DNA of 64,000 nt from Ctenosaura bakeri (GCA_948474755.1 CAOLHI010001483.1:124001-188000); one strand, 5' to 3'. Shown: positions 1 to 12,557, numbered from the stretch's first letter. The notes: generated from the letters alone by a model not told the origin. Program-made: numbers and translations.

Positions 1-1972
1 TTAGTTCTAGTGCTAATTGCCTAGCTAGTTCTTTTTAATGAGAAACTCCCAAGATTTCAGCCTTAATTTTGAAAATGCAAAGGGAACGCAGGTTTGCTAG
101 TCCAACTAGAACTGTGGTTCCATCTATATATGTTGCAGTCCCTCATCATAGAGATAAGGTATATGTGAGTCTCTGGAGCCACTGCTTCAGAACAGGCAGT
201 TGACCAAGGAAAACAGAGCTGTGGCACTCAGTGTGATGAAAAACAAATGAGAGCATGAATAAGGATGAGAACATTACCATTCAGAGAATAGGAAAACAAG
301 ACCAAACCAAAGAACACAAAATAAAGCATTATGTTGTATCTTTATTTTTGGCGGCTGTCCCCCCACCCCCTGCAGAATATGAATAATTCTATGGAAGCAA
401 AGCCACAAAGCCCTCCCTTCCCCTTCCTTCAGGGTCTCTTAACGAAAAGGATAGTTTCTTGTGGGCTTTCTTAATTGAGTTTCTCTGTACTTGTATGTCA
501 GGGCTGGGTTGCAGTAGTCTCACCAGACATAATTGATGACTCATAATCCTTGAAGGGTAGTGATTCCAAAATTGTGGGACAGGGCACATATGCATGCCAC
601 AAGAAAGCTGAAGTGGATTTTCAAAAGTTAATCATGCCAGCTTCAGTGGACACTCTTTGTCCCTTGGAAATAGGGGGGCAGAATTTGGCAGTTTCAACTT
701 GTGCTTTCCCTCAGTCATACCAACATATAAGGAACAACATCTTCCTAAGTGGAATCAGGAAAGACAGGATTCATCAATGTAATCTATATCACAGAAGGTG
801 GCCATAAAGGAATCCCAGAAAGGAACAGGTAACTGTGGCCCTCCAATTTATTTATCCTAGAAATCCCATTAGCCTAACCAGCACAGCCAATTGTGAGAGA
901 TTATGGGAGCTGAAGTTTAAAAGCTTCAGAGGGACTCTATTGCCTACCCTTGTTCAACAAGTATTAGCAGTATCTAGAAAGAACAAGAGGATTGAACACC
1001 TAAGCAGAGCTACAAGAACTTAGTATATTGCCTTCAAATTCCCTTTTCATACTGACAAATCAGTGGTGTTGTTTTTTAAAACTATAATATTTTAATTAGC
1101 TACAAGGGAAAATGGAAAAGATCTTGGAGGCTACATCTTGGAACTAAGAGGAAAAATCAAAATAAAGATGACTAATCCATTTCCATTCTTCAGAAGACCA
1201 TGTGTTCAAAACAAACAACTAGGAACAAGCTTCTTAAGCTATTTAGCAATATTTGACAGCAGAGCAACAGACCATAAGCCTGACTCCTACACTGTCCTTT
1301 TATCGCCGGCAAAGTGATGATAATGAATTCTTTTAAATAGGCTGTGATCTGGCCATCAAAAGCTGGTAACAAAAGCTGATCACATTCTGATCTACAGCTG
1401 CTGAAAGAAAGAAAAAGGCAAATGTCAAACACAGTTGTAGTAAGACTCACAGGATTTGAACTGATAAGTAAACTTGATAGTATTTATCAGGGACTTGAGC
1501 GGGATTATAGCTGAGTCTTTTCCAAATAATACTGATTCTCCAATTTGGTTACCAACAGAGCTTCTGCTCACTTCTGTACTCCAGCAATCAGGGTGTGTTC
1601 CCTATTCCTGTTATCTCTAGTTCACACCCAGTTAACTGAGCAGTGTGTATGATAGGCTCACACCTATGTGTACATATACACATGCAACCTTCTTAATCCC
1701 TTCAACCATTAGAGAAAGCAGAACGTCACAATAAATGAATGTAGTCTCATTTTCAGAGGCAAGATATATTGTTACCACCATTGTAGCTAATACAATGCTA
1801 ACTTTATTTTCAAACAGAACATGGATTGCCAGCTTCTATTACTCCCAGGGGCTACTCAGATTGCACAAAATGGAGCCATGGGGTTGCATGTGTCCCTGAA
1901 TCTGTTTTTGTGGCATCTGTTCCCCAAATGGTCCTGTTTCAGGGGGAAAAAAGGTGGGGAATGGATAATTTC
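1..1972. other. Intergenic DNA, nothing recognised
   Basis: No open reading frame here has family motifs, splice context or codon-like structure, and I see no repeat family that I can name. Composition is ordinary AT-rich vertebrate DNA. Confidence 0.5.
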
Positions 1973-2123
1973 AGCCATTTCCACACTAGACTGTTATAGT
2001 GCTATTATTCCACTTTCAACATCCCATGGAATCCTGGGGTTTGCAGTTTAGAGAGGGGCCTGAATTCTATAGGATGTTGAAACTGGAATAACAGCACTAT
2101 AACAGTCTAGTGCAGAAATGGCC
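1973..2123. mobile_element. Palindromic Harbinger-type MITE, copy 1
   Basis: This 151-bp foldback element has ends reading AGCCATTTCCACACTAGACTG on the left and, on the opposite strand, GGCCATTTCTGCACTAGACTG on the right. It is flanked by TTC on both sides (1970-1972 and 2124-2126), a 3-bp target duplication as expected for PIF/Harbinger. It is non-coding. The same family occurs near 17.5, 27.0, 32.5, 37.8, 47.3 and 49.0 kb. Confidence 0.75.
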
Positions 2124-2362
2124 TTCCTCCCCAGGAAACTTTCTGGAGTGATCATTTTTTTCCCAAGTAGGCTGCAGAAGCTTCATCAAGGAAAGACTTG
2201 GTTTTTTCCCCAAACCAAAAGTGTACTTCTGGATTTCATTTTTTCCCATTTTTGGCAAGCCCCCAGAGGATCCCAGTATCAGAAAATTGGCCCCTGGATT
2301 CTCCAACATTTCCCACCATGCTGGGCAGCTCCCATCATTCCATGTGATTAGCTATGGTGACC

Positions 2363-2387
2363 ATTCATTCATTCATTCATTCATTCA
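2363..2387. repeat. (ATTC)n microsatellite
   Basis: About six tandem ATTC units lie in otherwise unremarkable sequence. Confidence 0.95.
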
Positions 2388-2799
2388 CTCAATATCCCAC
2401 CTTTCTACATGTACAGGATCCAAGTCTGTTTAGCCAGATGGGAATGGCTAGGGCTGATGGGAATTGTAGTTCAGCAACATATGCAGGGCTACACATATTC
2501 CATTCCTAATCTAAGGGTTGCAAGTGTATTTAGTCAGACCACCAAGCACTTCATGCTCCAGTCAGCTCTGGCCACACTGGCAGGAGCATTGTAGGAACTG
2601 TAGCCCGAAACAATAATTTTTCAAAGCACTGCTTGTAAGCTAGGAGATGTGCTCTTTCTGAACCCCTTCCTTCCCCTAAATAGCAGGATATAGGTTGAAA
2701 AAGTTGTGAAACAGGAAGAAGGAAAGAGGAAGAAAGAAAGCAAGGGCAGAAATTACAAATAAGAGAAAACAGTTATCACAGCAATTTGTTTCATTTCAA

Positions 2800-3075
2800 A
2801 ATTCAGCTTACAAATTCTTTGGATTTTGTCATGTACCCCCTTCCAAAAAATTTTTGCTATCTTACATGTCTACCACATATGGAAAAAAGACCTTGTCTTT
2901 TCATCACACTTCCAACAATTTGAGTTTCCATGTTTCATTATTTTTTATAATCTTTCTGGGGTCATGTACCATCTGTAAAACATTTTATAAAAGTTTTCTC
3001 TTAAATACAGCAATTTGTTGATTGTGTAATATGTCATTGTTATGCTCTTCACTTCATAATGAGATACAGAAGGGT
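2800..3075 (-). mobile_element. L1 LINE ORF2 fragment, antisense
   Basis: On the minus strand a stretch reads as a C-W-K-C-D-E-K...F-F-H-M-W zinc-knuckle-like motif, as in the C-terminal part of L1 ORF2. It is preceded by a decayed F-Y-R-W-Y-x-T-P-like stretch, which is also L1-like. The reading frame is broken. It is a short 5'-truncated or internal relic. Confidence 0.6.
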
Positions 3076-4333
3076 GGAAGATCATTATTTTCCCTGGTGC
3101 AAAACCCCCAAAGTTGGTCACAGCCTCATTTTCTCAATACATTTTCACAATGCTTGATGATTTTCTCCCTCACACTCCCTTTTTGACACAAAGTTTTCCA
3201 TCATGTCTTCAGTATACAAAGTATGTTATCTGTCTTTGTGTCACTTTTTTTCTGGCGACTGACCTTTTTGCATTTTTCCCAGGGTCTATCTGAGGTAAAG
3301 CTGGGATCCAGCCTAACTGGCTGATGCTTGACTTGGACAAAACTGACGCAGGACCAGCTGAGACAGAAAAACAAGCAGAGGAAATGGAGGAGGTTATAAT
3401 TGCTTCCTGGACCAAGAGAATGCAACCCACCTTTTGTTTCTCAGTGAATCAGATTTGGAGAATACATTGCTGGTTCATACAGTGGACTAAAACTGCTGAA
3501 ACTATATTCCCAAAGTCGTAGGGGCCTTAAAAAGATGCAGGAATTACACAAACTGTGAGAGGGGAAGCCTAGTATAGCCATCTCAGGAACCCTCCTAAAG
3601 TCCTCCTGTGAGCTGCAAAAAACATGTTCTGTGAATTTTTTTTAACAGTCAAAATAAATGTCAGTTTTGGCCCCCAAAAAAGTTTGGACCTAAAAGTTGT
3701 ATGGATGTGCCCCACTCCAAGACAAGAAACAGCTAAGAAAGCACTCCCAAAGCAACCACAAGTGACTTCCATTCATCATTTGCTACTAGGAACAACACTG
3801 CAGCCTACTGAAGGTAGGAATAGAAAATGTCCTGCTGAGTCTTGGTGCATATTTGGGCTGAAGGCAGTGGATCCTTAAATTTAATGTTTCACAGGTGTGC
3901 ATACATACAACCTTCCTGCTCTAACTCATCCCAAACTAATATGGTCACCTCTTTCTCTTCCACGGGGCATAGGCCATGTATGTAAAGCAGCTTCAACATT
4001 ATTTAGACTGCACTCTAGTAGAAAAAATAACATCTTGAAAAATACTTGCCACAAATTGTGGGAAAGTGGTGTTGGTGTTTTAAAGAAAACGTTTGATCAT
4101 AAAAATGATCTGTCTACTTTGGGAAATAAGATGGAGATGAATAAAATCAGTCTATAAGGTGAGCCCTACTATTAGAGCTATTGTCCACATCAGATTTTTC
4201 TGGTGTCACAAAAGGCCAGCAAATGGCTGTTTAATTTGTGTTTGTTATCATGAGTGGGGAGAGAAGCTGTGATGTACAGGGGAGGGAAAGTGTCATTTCC
4301 TGATCCAACTCAAGCAGCAAAATGTCTATCTCA
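3076..4333. other. Intergenic DNA, nothing recognised
   Basis: Short open frames on both strands have no recognisable domain. There are no clear repeats apart from low-complexity T-rich patches. Confidence 0.45.
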
Positions 4334-4808
4334 GGCCCTTTTCACACGTGCAGAGCCGAAACGGGGCGGCGCACACAGGGGCGGAGATTACCTGTGTGCG
4401 TTTTGCTCCGTCCCTGGGGGGAGTGCGGCTCCGCCGCTCCACACGCCGCCGAATTTCGGCGGCGTTTGGCGGCGCCCAAAATGGCGGCTGGCAGCTTCCG
4501 GCGGCGCTCCACCAATCAGGGCAGCGCGCCAGCCGGAAGCCCGCCCCCGGGCAGATCTGCAGAGACGCACTAATGCGTCTCTGCAGATTCACACCGGGAG
4601 CAGTGGCAGATTAGTGCGGGCGAGTTTCGTAAAAACCACCTGGGAAGGTGGTTTTTAAAAAACTCGCAGCGCCACCCTAGCGGCTGCACTAGAGCGGTTG
4701 GAGGTGTGGAGCCTCACATTTTCCAACCGCACTAGATCGCCCCGCGGTGTGGACGACCTCCATCTCGGATCGTCTCAACGCGGGGTTTTACCCCGTGTGG
4801 AAATGGCC
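4334..4808. mobile_element. 475-bp GC-rich Harbinger MITE, copy A
   Basis: The left end reads GGCCCTTTTCACACG and the right end, reversed, reads GGCCATTTCCACACGG. TCA flanks both sides (4331-4333 and 4809-4811), a 3-bp target duplication. The ends match the terminal repeat of the 7.7-kb Harbinger at 28,652. The interior is CpG-rich and contains several hairpins and an AAAATGGCGGC (YY1-type) motif at 4478-4488. A sister copy lies at 39,899-40,367. The overlapping open frames are by-products of high GC and are not genes. Confidence 0.85.
4555..4588. repeat. Perfect 15-bp-arm hairpin inside the MITE
   Basis: Arms at 4555-4569 and 4574-4588 are exact inverted copies with a 4-base loop. A degenerate version sits at the matching place in the 39.9-kb sister copy, so it belongs to the family. 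Confidence 0.9.
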
Positions 4809-5091
4809 TCACTTATTGCATCTCCACATAAGAGCCTGTCTACCCTTTGGTATCTTCCAGTGAGCCCCATTTCTCTCTCCCATCACTGTCACAGATATAT
4901 CTGGTGGGAACATGGGAGAGGGTCATCTCAGCAGCAACTTCCAGTCTCTGTAACTCCCTTCCTAGAGAGGCTCACTGTTGCCTTCCCTGCTATCTTTCTG
5001 TAGGCAGGTTAAGATTTTTTTGTTTTGTTTGGGCATACCTTTGAAAGCTGATTGCTCTTGGTGAAAGGGTCTTTAATAATGCGTTGTATGT

Positions 5092-5341
5092 GAAGCCAGC
5101 ATAGTGTATCGATTTGAGCACTGAACTATGGGCTCTGAAGTCCAGGACTCAAATCCTCCTTCAGCCATGGACACACACCCCCTGGTGACCTTGGGCAATT
5201 CATACTCTCTCAGACTCAGAGGAAGGCAAAAGCAACCCCTCTCTATAGAAATCTTGTCAAGGAAACTGCATAATAGAGTCACCACATGTCAGAAATGAAT
5301 TGAAAGTAAACAGCAGCAGCAGCAGCAGCAGCAGCAACAAT
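5092..5341 (+). mobile_element. tRNA-derived Sauria-type SINE with CAG/CAA tail
   Basis: The head is tRNA-like (CCAGCATAGTGTATCGATTTGAGC, then a diverged B-box near CAGGACTCAAATCC). The body contains the family core CTCTCAGACTCAGAGGAAGG. The Bov-B-like tail ends in a CAG/CAA repeat (5311-5341). It is diverged and not a functional tRNA. Confidence 0.8.
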
Positions 5342-5505
5342 AGCTATTCCCACTATTTTTATTTTTATTGGGCATGCATTAGTTGTTTTTAATTAGTTTA
5401 ATTATATTTTAACTTTTGTATGATGTGTAATTTTAGCTCTATCAGTAAATTTCATAAGCCTCCTTGAGTCTTGGGGAAAATGGAAAATAAATAAAGTAAG
5501 GCTAA
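5342..5505 (+). mobile_element. LINE 3'-end relic (L2-like)
   Basis: AT-rich sequence resembles the 3' ends of L2-like LINEs in reptiles, ending near AAATAAATAAAG. No coding part remains. Confidence 0.4.
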
Positions 5506-5835
5506 CATGACAGACTATGTGTTTTTAATATTAATAGGGCAATGCCTTAACCTAGCTCTTCATAATGATTTGCACATTTTGCCCCAAACGGGCACATTTA
5601 GGCAACATGTGACAATAGTCTTCAGATAGTAACACTCATGATCCTGCATATGCACAGCTAATTGATCATGTTCCTGAAGTCCAGCTAGGAGCAGAATGTC
5701 CCCATGAGAGGATGGATGCAGGAAATGGGGGAAGCAATAGGTGGTGAGAAGATTCCGCCATGCAGCCCCTCTCACATTCAACATCCTCACTTAAAATCGT
5801 CACACAGATCCAACAGCTACACTTAAGTTTCTTTT

Positions 5836-6190
5836 CTGTTGCTTCTCTCCTACTGAATCAATCCATCTGTAGTGCAGTCTCCTTTCTTTCTAGTGCCACC
5901 CAATTTACCAAGCATTATCATCTTTTCAAATGAGTTGCATTGTCTCATGATATGTCCAAAGTATAACAGCCTCAGTTTAGTTATCTTTGATCCTAGTGAG
6001 AGTTCAGGCTTGATTTGCAATCCTTTTCAGCAATCCAGCACTCCATTTCAAATTAGTTGGTTTTCCTTCCTGTTGGCTTTATTCATCTTCCAGCTTTCAC
6101 AACCATACATACAAATGGCAAACACTGAATTCTAATTTTCTTATTCAACATTATATTTTTACATTTGAGGATCATGTCTAGTTCCTTCAT
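5836..6190 (-). mobile_element. RTE/Bov-B-like LINE ORF fragment, antisense
   Basis: On the minus strand, broken frames read as CMYGCESW, then K-P-E-L-S-L...K-x-T-K-L-R-L-L-Y-F-G-H-I-M-R, then M-I-M-L-G-K. These are typical of the C-terminal part of RTE-type LINE ORFs. Several stops and frame shifts make it a dead relic. A related fragment is at 47.19 kb. Confidence 0.65.
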
Positions 6191-7240
6191 GGTCCCCCCC
6201 TTGAATTTTTGTTTGTTTCTTTAGTTCCTGTACTTGTTTCTATTTCCTTAATGCCGTCTTTCTCTTCCACAAAAAACATTACTCCTGTAAGAAAGGAGAA
6301 GAAGGATCCTCTTTCACAGATATGTTTCTCTTCAAAAAGAGCTACTCTGGTCCTTTCCCAGAGCACTTCACAGACAAGCCGTAGCATGTTTAATGCTTAC
6401 CCATACTGATGGGAAGGGATTTGCCTGTGGGGACAGCAGACTGTTCTAATCTTTTTGCACTTCACAGCAGGAACCCTTGATACAAAAATTGCTTGCTAAA
6501 AGCTGCTGCAATTAGATGTGCAGCCAAATCCTGATACTCCAGTGAATTACACAAAAACACAAACAGTCCCACGTTACAAATTAACCTCTGCATATACACA
6601 GAGTAGCCAGGAGCAGCATTTTGGAAAGAGCTATCATATACAACTGAAATATACTGTGAAACAAACATCTTTAGCTAAGCTGAGAAACCAAGATCTCTGA
6701 TAGTAGGATTTATTCCCACATAATCCCCCTATGCAAATTCTTCATAGAACTGGAACAGGAGGGTTGTAATAGCAAGCCCAAACTCTCAAGGTTGTCATCC
6801 CTTTGGGCTATGCCTTTTCCTCCTCTGTGCAATTGGCAGAAGGGTTTAAGAGAGAACTTAACCCACACTCTCCTTCTCACACATTTGTCAAAAAGTATGA
6901 ATGGGAATTTCTGAAGGGAAGAATGTGTCCATGCTACTGCATTTCAAGGACACCATTTTATGTAGTTCTATTTTATGTAGTGGACATATTTGCAAGTAAA
7001 TATGGCATTGGCTCATACTGTGGCAATGTATGCTGGTTGCTAGCCAAATAGCACCATAATTCAAGCTGTCCTCTAAACTTTAAGACTCCAGGTACCCCAA
7101 GGATTGTCTTCATTATACTGGTCTGAGCTATGACTTCTGTTGGAAGACCCCTAGATAGGTATTTTTTTTGGGGGGGGGATAATAGCACAGTGAACTATCA
7201 AAATAATTGTGGGTGGTTAAATGGATGGCAACAGAGCCAA
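6191..7240. other. Intergenic DNA, nothing recognised
   Basis: No domain, RNA gene or repeat family was recognised. One poly-T/poly-G tract lies near 7160-7178. Confidence 0.45.
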
Positions 7241-8716
7241 CATGGGGTAACGGTTTGAGCTTGGAGACTACTTGGAGAACTACTTGGACTAATTGGAGAA
7301 CAGGAGAAGGGTGGACCGGAGGAGGGCAAATGTTGTCCCCATCTTCAAAAAGGGGACACAAATAATTATCGCCTGGTCAACCTGACATCAATACTAGGAA
7401 AGTTCCTAGAGCAGATCATTAAACAGTCAGTTTATAATTACTTAGAAAGCAATGCCATAATCACTAAAAGTCAACATGGGTTTCTCAAAAATAAGTCGTG
7501 CCAGACTAATCTTACCTCTTTTTATGATAGAGTTACAAGCTTGATAGATGAAGGGAATGCTGTGGATGTAGCATAATTGATTTCAATAAGGCCTTTGACA
7601 AAGTTCCCAATGACATTCTTGCAAAGAAGCTAGTAAAATACGGGCTGGACCAGGGCTACTATTAGGTGGACTTGTAAGTGGTTGACTGAACAAACCCAAA
7701 GGGTGCTCACCAACGGCTGCTTTTCATCCTGGAGAGAAGTGACAAGTGGGGTGCCACAGGGTCCTGTCCTGGGCCCAGAGCTATTCAACATCTTCATCAA
7801 TGACTTGGATGAAGGAGTAGAGGGCATGCTGATCAAATTTGCAGATGACACCAAATTGGGTGGGATTGCTAATACCTCAGAGGACAGGATCAAATTTCAA
7901 AATGACCTTGACAAATTGGAAAGCTGGACCAAAGCTAACAAAATGAATGTCAACAGAGAGAAATGTAAAGTCCTACACTTAGGCAGAAAAAATGGAATGC
8001 ACAAATATAGGATGGGGGACGCGTGGCTGGATAACAGTACATGTGAAAGAGATCTAGGAGTCTTGGTAGATCACAAGCTGAACATGAGTCAGTAGTGTGA
8101 TGAGGCAGCCAAGAAAGCCAGTACAATTCTTGGTTGGATCAATAGGAGTATGGTGTCTAGATTGAGGGAGGTAACGGTCCCACTTTATTCTGCTTTGGTT
8201 AGGCTTCATTTGGAATACTGTGTCCAGTTCTGGGCACCTCAATTCAAGAAGGATATTGACAAGCTGGAGCATGTCCAGAGGAGGGTGACCCAAATGGTGA
8301 AAGGTCTGGAAGCTCTGTTGGATCCCTATAAGAAGTGGCTTAGGGAGTTGGGTATATTTAGTCTGCAGAAAAGAAGGTTAAGAGGGGACATGATAGCCAT
8401 GTTTAAATATTTGAAAGGAAGTCATGTAAAGAAGGGAGCGGGCTTGTTTTCCACTACTCCAGAGACTACGACAAGGAGCAATGGATTCAAGCTGCAGGAA
8501 AAGAGATTCCACCTGAACATCAGGAAGAACTTCCTGATGGTCAGAGCTGTCTGGCAGTGGAATATGCTGCCTTGGAGTGTGGTAGAGTCTCCTTGTTTGG
8601 AAGTTTTTAAGCAGAGGCTGGATGGCCATCTGTTGGGAATGCTTTGATGGGTGTTCCTGCATAGCAGGGGGTTGGACTGGATGGCCCTTGTGGTCTCTTC
8701 CAACTCTATGATTCTA
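7241..8716 (+). pseudogene. CR1 LINE, 5'-truncated reverse transcriptase relic
   Basis: Broken frames cover the second half of a CR1 ORF2. In order they are S-Q-H-G-F (about 7470), a G-V-P-Q-G-x-V-L-G-P motif (7748), the catalytic F-A-D-D-T (7837), and the CR1 C-terminal block L-E-H-V-Q-R-R-V-T (8262) through V-V-E-S-P-C-L-E-V-F-K (8578). Stops interrupt it (for example TAG near 8095), so no full protein is made. The 3' end carries the family hallmark GGTTGGACTGGATGGCCC followed by ATTCTATT-like units. Full elements are several kb, so this is a typical truncated copy. Confidence 0.92.
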
Positions 8717-8723
8717 TTCTACC

Positions 8724-8880
8724 TCAGAGATCAGGGTTTGATTCCCTGCTCAGCCATGGAAACCCACATGGGTGATCTTGGCAACATCATACTCTCTCAG
8801 CCCAAGAAAACCATGTGATAGTTTCTTCTGAAAGTCACCATAAATCAGAAACAACTTGAAGGCACACAACAACAACAAAA
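8724..8880 (+). mobile_element. Sauria-type SINE, 5'-truncated
   Basis: It starts inside the tRNA-like head at the B-box (GGTTTGATTCCCTGC). It runs through the CTCTCAGCC core to ACTTGAAGGCACACAACAAC. It directly follows the CR1 end. Confidence 0.8.
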
Positions 8881-9070
8881 TGGACAGCACCTGCAGACCA
8901 AGCTATTTGAGGAGCAAGTATTATCTTTAAAACTCTAAACAGTTTGTGACCATATCCTGGAAAGACCACTTGCACTCATATTTCTCTACCTGAGCCTTAA
9001 AAGCAGCAGCTGAGCCTCCACTTTCTCTTCCATTGGTATTTGTTGCAGATCTGCCAGGAACTGGTGGTGA

Positions 9071-9130
9071 GCTGTGTGTGTGTGTGTGCATGCGTGCGTG
9101 CATGTGTGTGCATGCACATACACACACACA
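9071..9130. repeat. (GT)n/(GTGC)n/(CA)n compound microsatellite
   Basis: GT repeats change to GTGC/GCAT units and then CA repeats, making a partly self-complementary tract. Confidence 0.9.
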
Positions 9131-9205
9131 GTTTGCTTGTCCACTTATGGCAGCCTCATGAATTTTGTAGGATTTTCTTAGGCAAGGAATCCTCAGAAGT
9201 ATGTT
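9131..9205 (-). mobile_element. SINE tail fragment, antisense
   Basis: CCACTTATGGCAGCCTCATG and TTTTCTTAGGCAAGGAAT are antisense words of the Bov-B-tailed 5S SINE. Only the tail survives here. Confidence 0.6.
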
Positions 9206-9241
9206 CCCTACAATTAACCCATTTTTCATCCCATAACTGAT

Positions 9242-9435
9242 ATTTCTTCACAGATGGCAACCCCATTAATTTCATAGTGTTTTCTTAGGTAAGGAATACT
9301 CAGAAATGTTTTTGCCAGTTCCTTTTTCTGAAACACAGCCTATGGTCTTCATTGCTGGTCTCTCTTCCAAGTACTAACCAGAGCTAGCCCTGTTTAGCTT
9401 ACAAAATCAGACAGGATCTGGTGCCCCTAGATGAC
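9242..9435 (-). mobile_element. 5S rRNA-derived SINE, antisense
   Basis: Read on the minus strand, the head follows eukaryotic 5S rRNA: GATCCTGTCTGATTTTGTAAGC, then AAACAGGG, then TTAGTACTTGG. The tail is the shared Bov-B-like one. The plus-strand text CAAGTACTAACCAGAGC at about 9370 is the complement of the 5S box C region. It is diverged, so it is a retroposon and not a 5S gene. Confidence 0.8.
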
Positions 9436-9449
9436 CTGGCATCTCCTCC

Positions 9450-9760
9450 TGAAGATATGTTTGATTCTCTCCTTGTTTGCCTTTAAGTGGACTCTAAAAA
9501 CTTTTTCATTCTAGTCTACTCTTAGACGATTTATGTTACTGTTTTTGATAATATCTGCTGCTGCTATTTTAATGTTTTGATTTTGGTTTTGGTTTTAATT
9601 GCTGCTGTTCATTTTATCTAGTTTTTTAGTTGGATTCATTAATGTATGTGCCAATGTTGTTTTAATGTTTTAATGCTGTTGATTTTGGGTGATCTTATTA
9701 TGCTGTTTTAGCAATCTTGAAAGGCAGTTTTTATAGGCCCATTAAGTACATAAATTCCCA
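9450..9760 (+). mobile_element. L2-like LINE 3'-untranslated relic
   Basis: T-rich sequence with repeated TTTTAATGTTTTAATG and CTGCTGTT words resembles the 3' ends of reptile L2 elements. It is non-coding. Confidence 0.4.
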
Positions 9761-12327
9761 CATTCAGTTGGTCTGCTAGGACCTCCAATTGTGTTGTCCC
9801 CTTCACATCAGATATACTGGATCTACCCCCACCCCACCCACATTAGTGGAACAAGTCCTTGCTGCCCTGTAACAAAGCTCTCAGTCTCTTAACAACCAGA
9901 CTCCTACAAAGTCTGTAAAAACATACACTTTGAATATTAACAGCTTTTCTCTTTGCATTAACTGCTCACCCACACACCCAAAGAAGGACCATTCATAAAG
10001 ACACACAAAAAAAGCTGTATTTGAAGCTATACTCATTATAAGATGAGTCAGAATCAATATTGCAAGGAAAGCTTCCTTTAAAAAAATTAAAAAGCATATG
10101 GGTGTAAATTTAATAAGTTTATGTGTGCTCCGCCCCCTTTTTCTCTTTTCTCCGACAAAACAATTATACCAGATACAAGTGCTGAAGTCGTTTTGTTCCC
10201 ATGCCACTGGCCTGTATCTAAGGATGTCATCGGTCCGGTTGCACTAATAGTTGTCCATTTTCAGGGTTAGGGCAAGACTGGAATACTATACAGTTTTTAT
10301 CATATGAGTAGCTGTGCTAAGCCATTGTATAACCTGTTGAGTAAGAGGTTGTATGATTAAATACTCAACTTACGCAGCAAGTCCCACAACCCCTTTATTC
10401 AAGGGCTTGTGCAAAGTTTCCATGGAAAAGTAAAACCCACAATTTGGTTTCACATCTAAAGGTGCCTTTACTGGGAAAATCTAGACTACGGCAACAGGTT
10501 GGGTTCTCTGATAATTTTAGCAAAGGTGTTGTCAGAATGAGAAGCTAGATGATTTTATCTTGGGGTGAGGAAGGCTGGCTTCTGCAGAGACCTGCATTTC
10601 CATGGAGGAAGAATCTATCACAATACATATTATTGGCAGTGTGAAATGCAATGCCAAAGCCAGCACTGTATGCGTCATACTCACAACTGGGGAGTGCTAA
10701 CTCTCTTTTTTTCCTTCCTGCCACTCCCCTTTTCTATTCTCTTTCTGTCTTTCATCTACCTTGACAAGTGGACTTCCAAGAAAAGAATATATTGCTCATA
10801 AAAAATGTCTGAGCTGATCATTTCAGAAGGCTTTGGAAATTAGATCATGTCATCCTATAGCCTCAGGCTGACCACACTTACTAGAGAGCTTGGAAATATT
10901 ACTTTTTGACCATAGCTCAAGGGGAGTGAGAAAGACATAATTAGAGTAACCGCCTCCTACACTGTGTTAGTCGAAAATTCATTTTGTTGCAGTATGACAG
11001 GAGGTAGATGCCAGGCTTCCTAATGCCAAATGCTACATGTTACTTTACTACCAAGGCCTAATATTTGCTTTGCTTAATGAATCCAGAGTAAGAACTTCAT
11101 CTTCTCACTCATGGGCTTTTCCAAATGGGGTAAATATACCAGGAGGTTGTGGTATTTGTTATTCTCACTGAAATATCCAAACAAAGTTCTGTTGTTTTGA
11201 GCTATTCTCTGGCAATTCCTAGCACAAACCACAACATTTTATTCCCACCTTTGAATAAGTTTCTGTTTAATTCTTATGGAAATCAAAGACATTTCCTTCT
11301 GTTCCTCTCCTTCTCTTTCTCTGAGTTATAGTACATCAATGCCACAGGGAAATAGCACTTTCACACTATAAGAACTTTTTATATCTAAGGAGAAAATGTG
11401 CGCTTCAAACCATAGGACTACCTTAGCAAATCACCCCCTCGTTTAAAAAAAGAAAAATCCTTTGAAAGAGGCTAGTGGAGATTGAAGAAATCAATGCAAG
11501 CACAACCCTCAAAAGAATGGAAAGTGGATACAGAAGTGACTGGCAAAACCTAGCAAAAGTCAAAAAGCTTTGTTGTGAGAATCCATGCTTCTTTAAAACA
11601 GTGATGATAGCTGATCAGTAAAATAAAACTGCCTCTCTCCAGATACCTTTAAATTCCAGCTCCCAAAAAGCTCAGACATCATTGCCACCAATCAATGAAA
11701 ATGGGAGTTGAAGCTTAAGAACATCTGCAGAAACACAGATTCCTCATCCCTAGACAGAAACAAAAAGAGTTGTGTGAATTGCCTATAGAGCATCACACAG
11801 TGACACAGAGAGGGCTCACACTGCAACCTAACATCAAGGACCAATTTCCATGTTACAGCAACAAAAGGATTTCCTTTGAAGAATGCCACAATTAATCTTC
11901 CCTTTTCATCATAATGATATAGTAGAGTATACGCTTCAGTACTAAGATATAAATGTTGGAAAGCTCTAGGCATATATGTGATTAGCTGATTAGCTTTGAC
12001 TCTTCCAAGCCAACTTAGCTCAGTCAGCAACTGGCATGAATGATTAGCCACTGTGTTTCCGGATATGGATTTATGTTCCCTAAGGCAATCCTGAATACAG
12101 TCATACTATTAAATCTTATGACTGTAACATTAAAAATAGCTTTGCTAGCTTTTTATTAAACTATTTCAGATTATATGTGGTACAGAGGGTATTTTTACAT
12201 AATAAAAGTTTCTGGCAAGTAATGAGGCATAATGTGTACAAAAGAGGCCTATTTTCTTTTGCGTTTCTCGTCCACTCTTTTCCAATCCAGTGCTTTCCAG
12301 ATTTGTGAACCATCATTCTCACGGTAT
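9761..12327. other. Intergenic DNA, 2.6 kb, nothing recognised
   Basis: Open frames up to about 119 codons exist on both strands but show no domain or splice structure. I found no repeat that I can name. Confidence 0.45.
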
Positions 12328-12557
12328 CAGAGCCAGCATGATGTAGTGATTGGATTGGTGGACTATGACTCTGGAGCCCAGGGTCTGGTTCCCTGCTCAG
12401 GCATGGAAATCTACTGCTTGACCATGTTCAAGTCTCAACCTCAGAGGAAGGCAAAGGCAAACTCCCCCCAGGAAACATGATTAAAAAACAAACAAACCTG
12501 TGATTGGCTTGCTTTATGGTCGCTGTAAGTCATAAACAACTTGAAAGCACACAGCAA
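12328..12557 (+). mobile_element. Sauria-type SINE
   Basis: Full-length layout: CAGAGCCAGCATGATGTAG head, B-box-like GGTCTGGTTCCC, core CTCAGAGGAAGGCAAAGGC, and tail AACTTGAAAGCACACAGCAAC. A small A/C-rich insertion sits at about 12,480. Confidence 0.85.

Noticed and set aside
5311..5341. CAG repeat as a coding polyglutamine tract
   Set aside because: It is the simple-repeat tail of a SINE, with no open frame around it.
9071..9130. Regularly spaced repeats resembling CRISPR
   Set aside because: This and the other repeat tracts are simple microsatellites without unique spacers, and the genome is eukaryotic.
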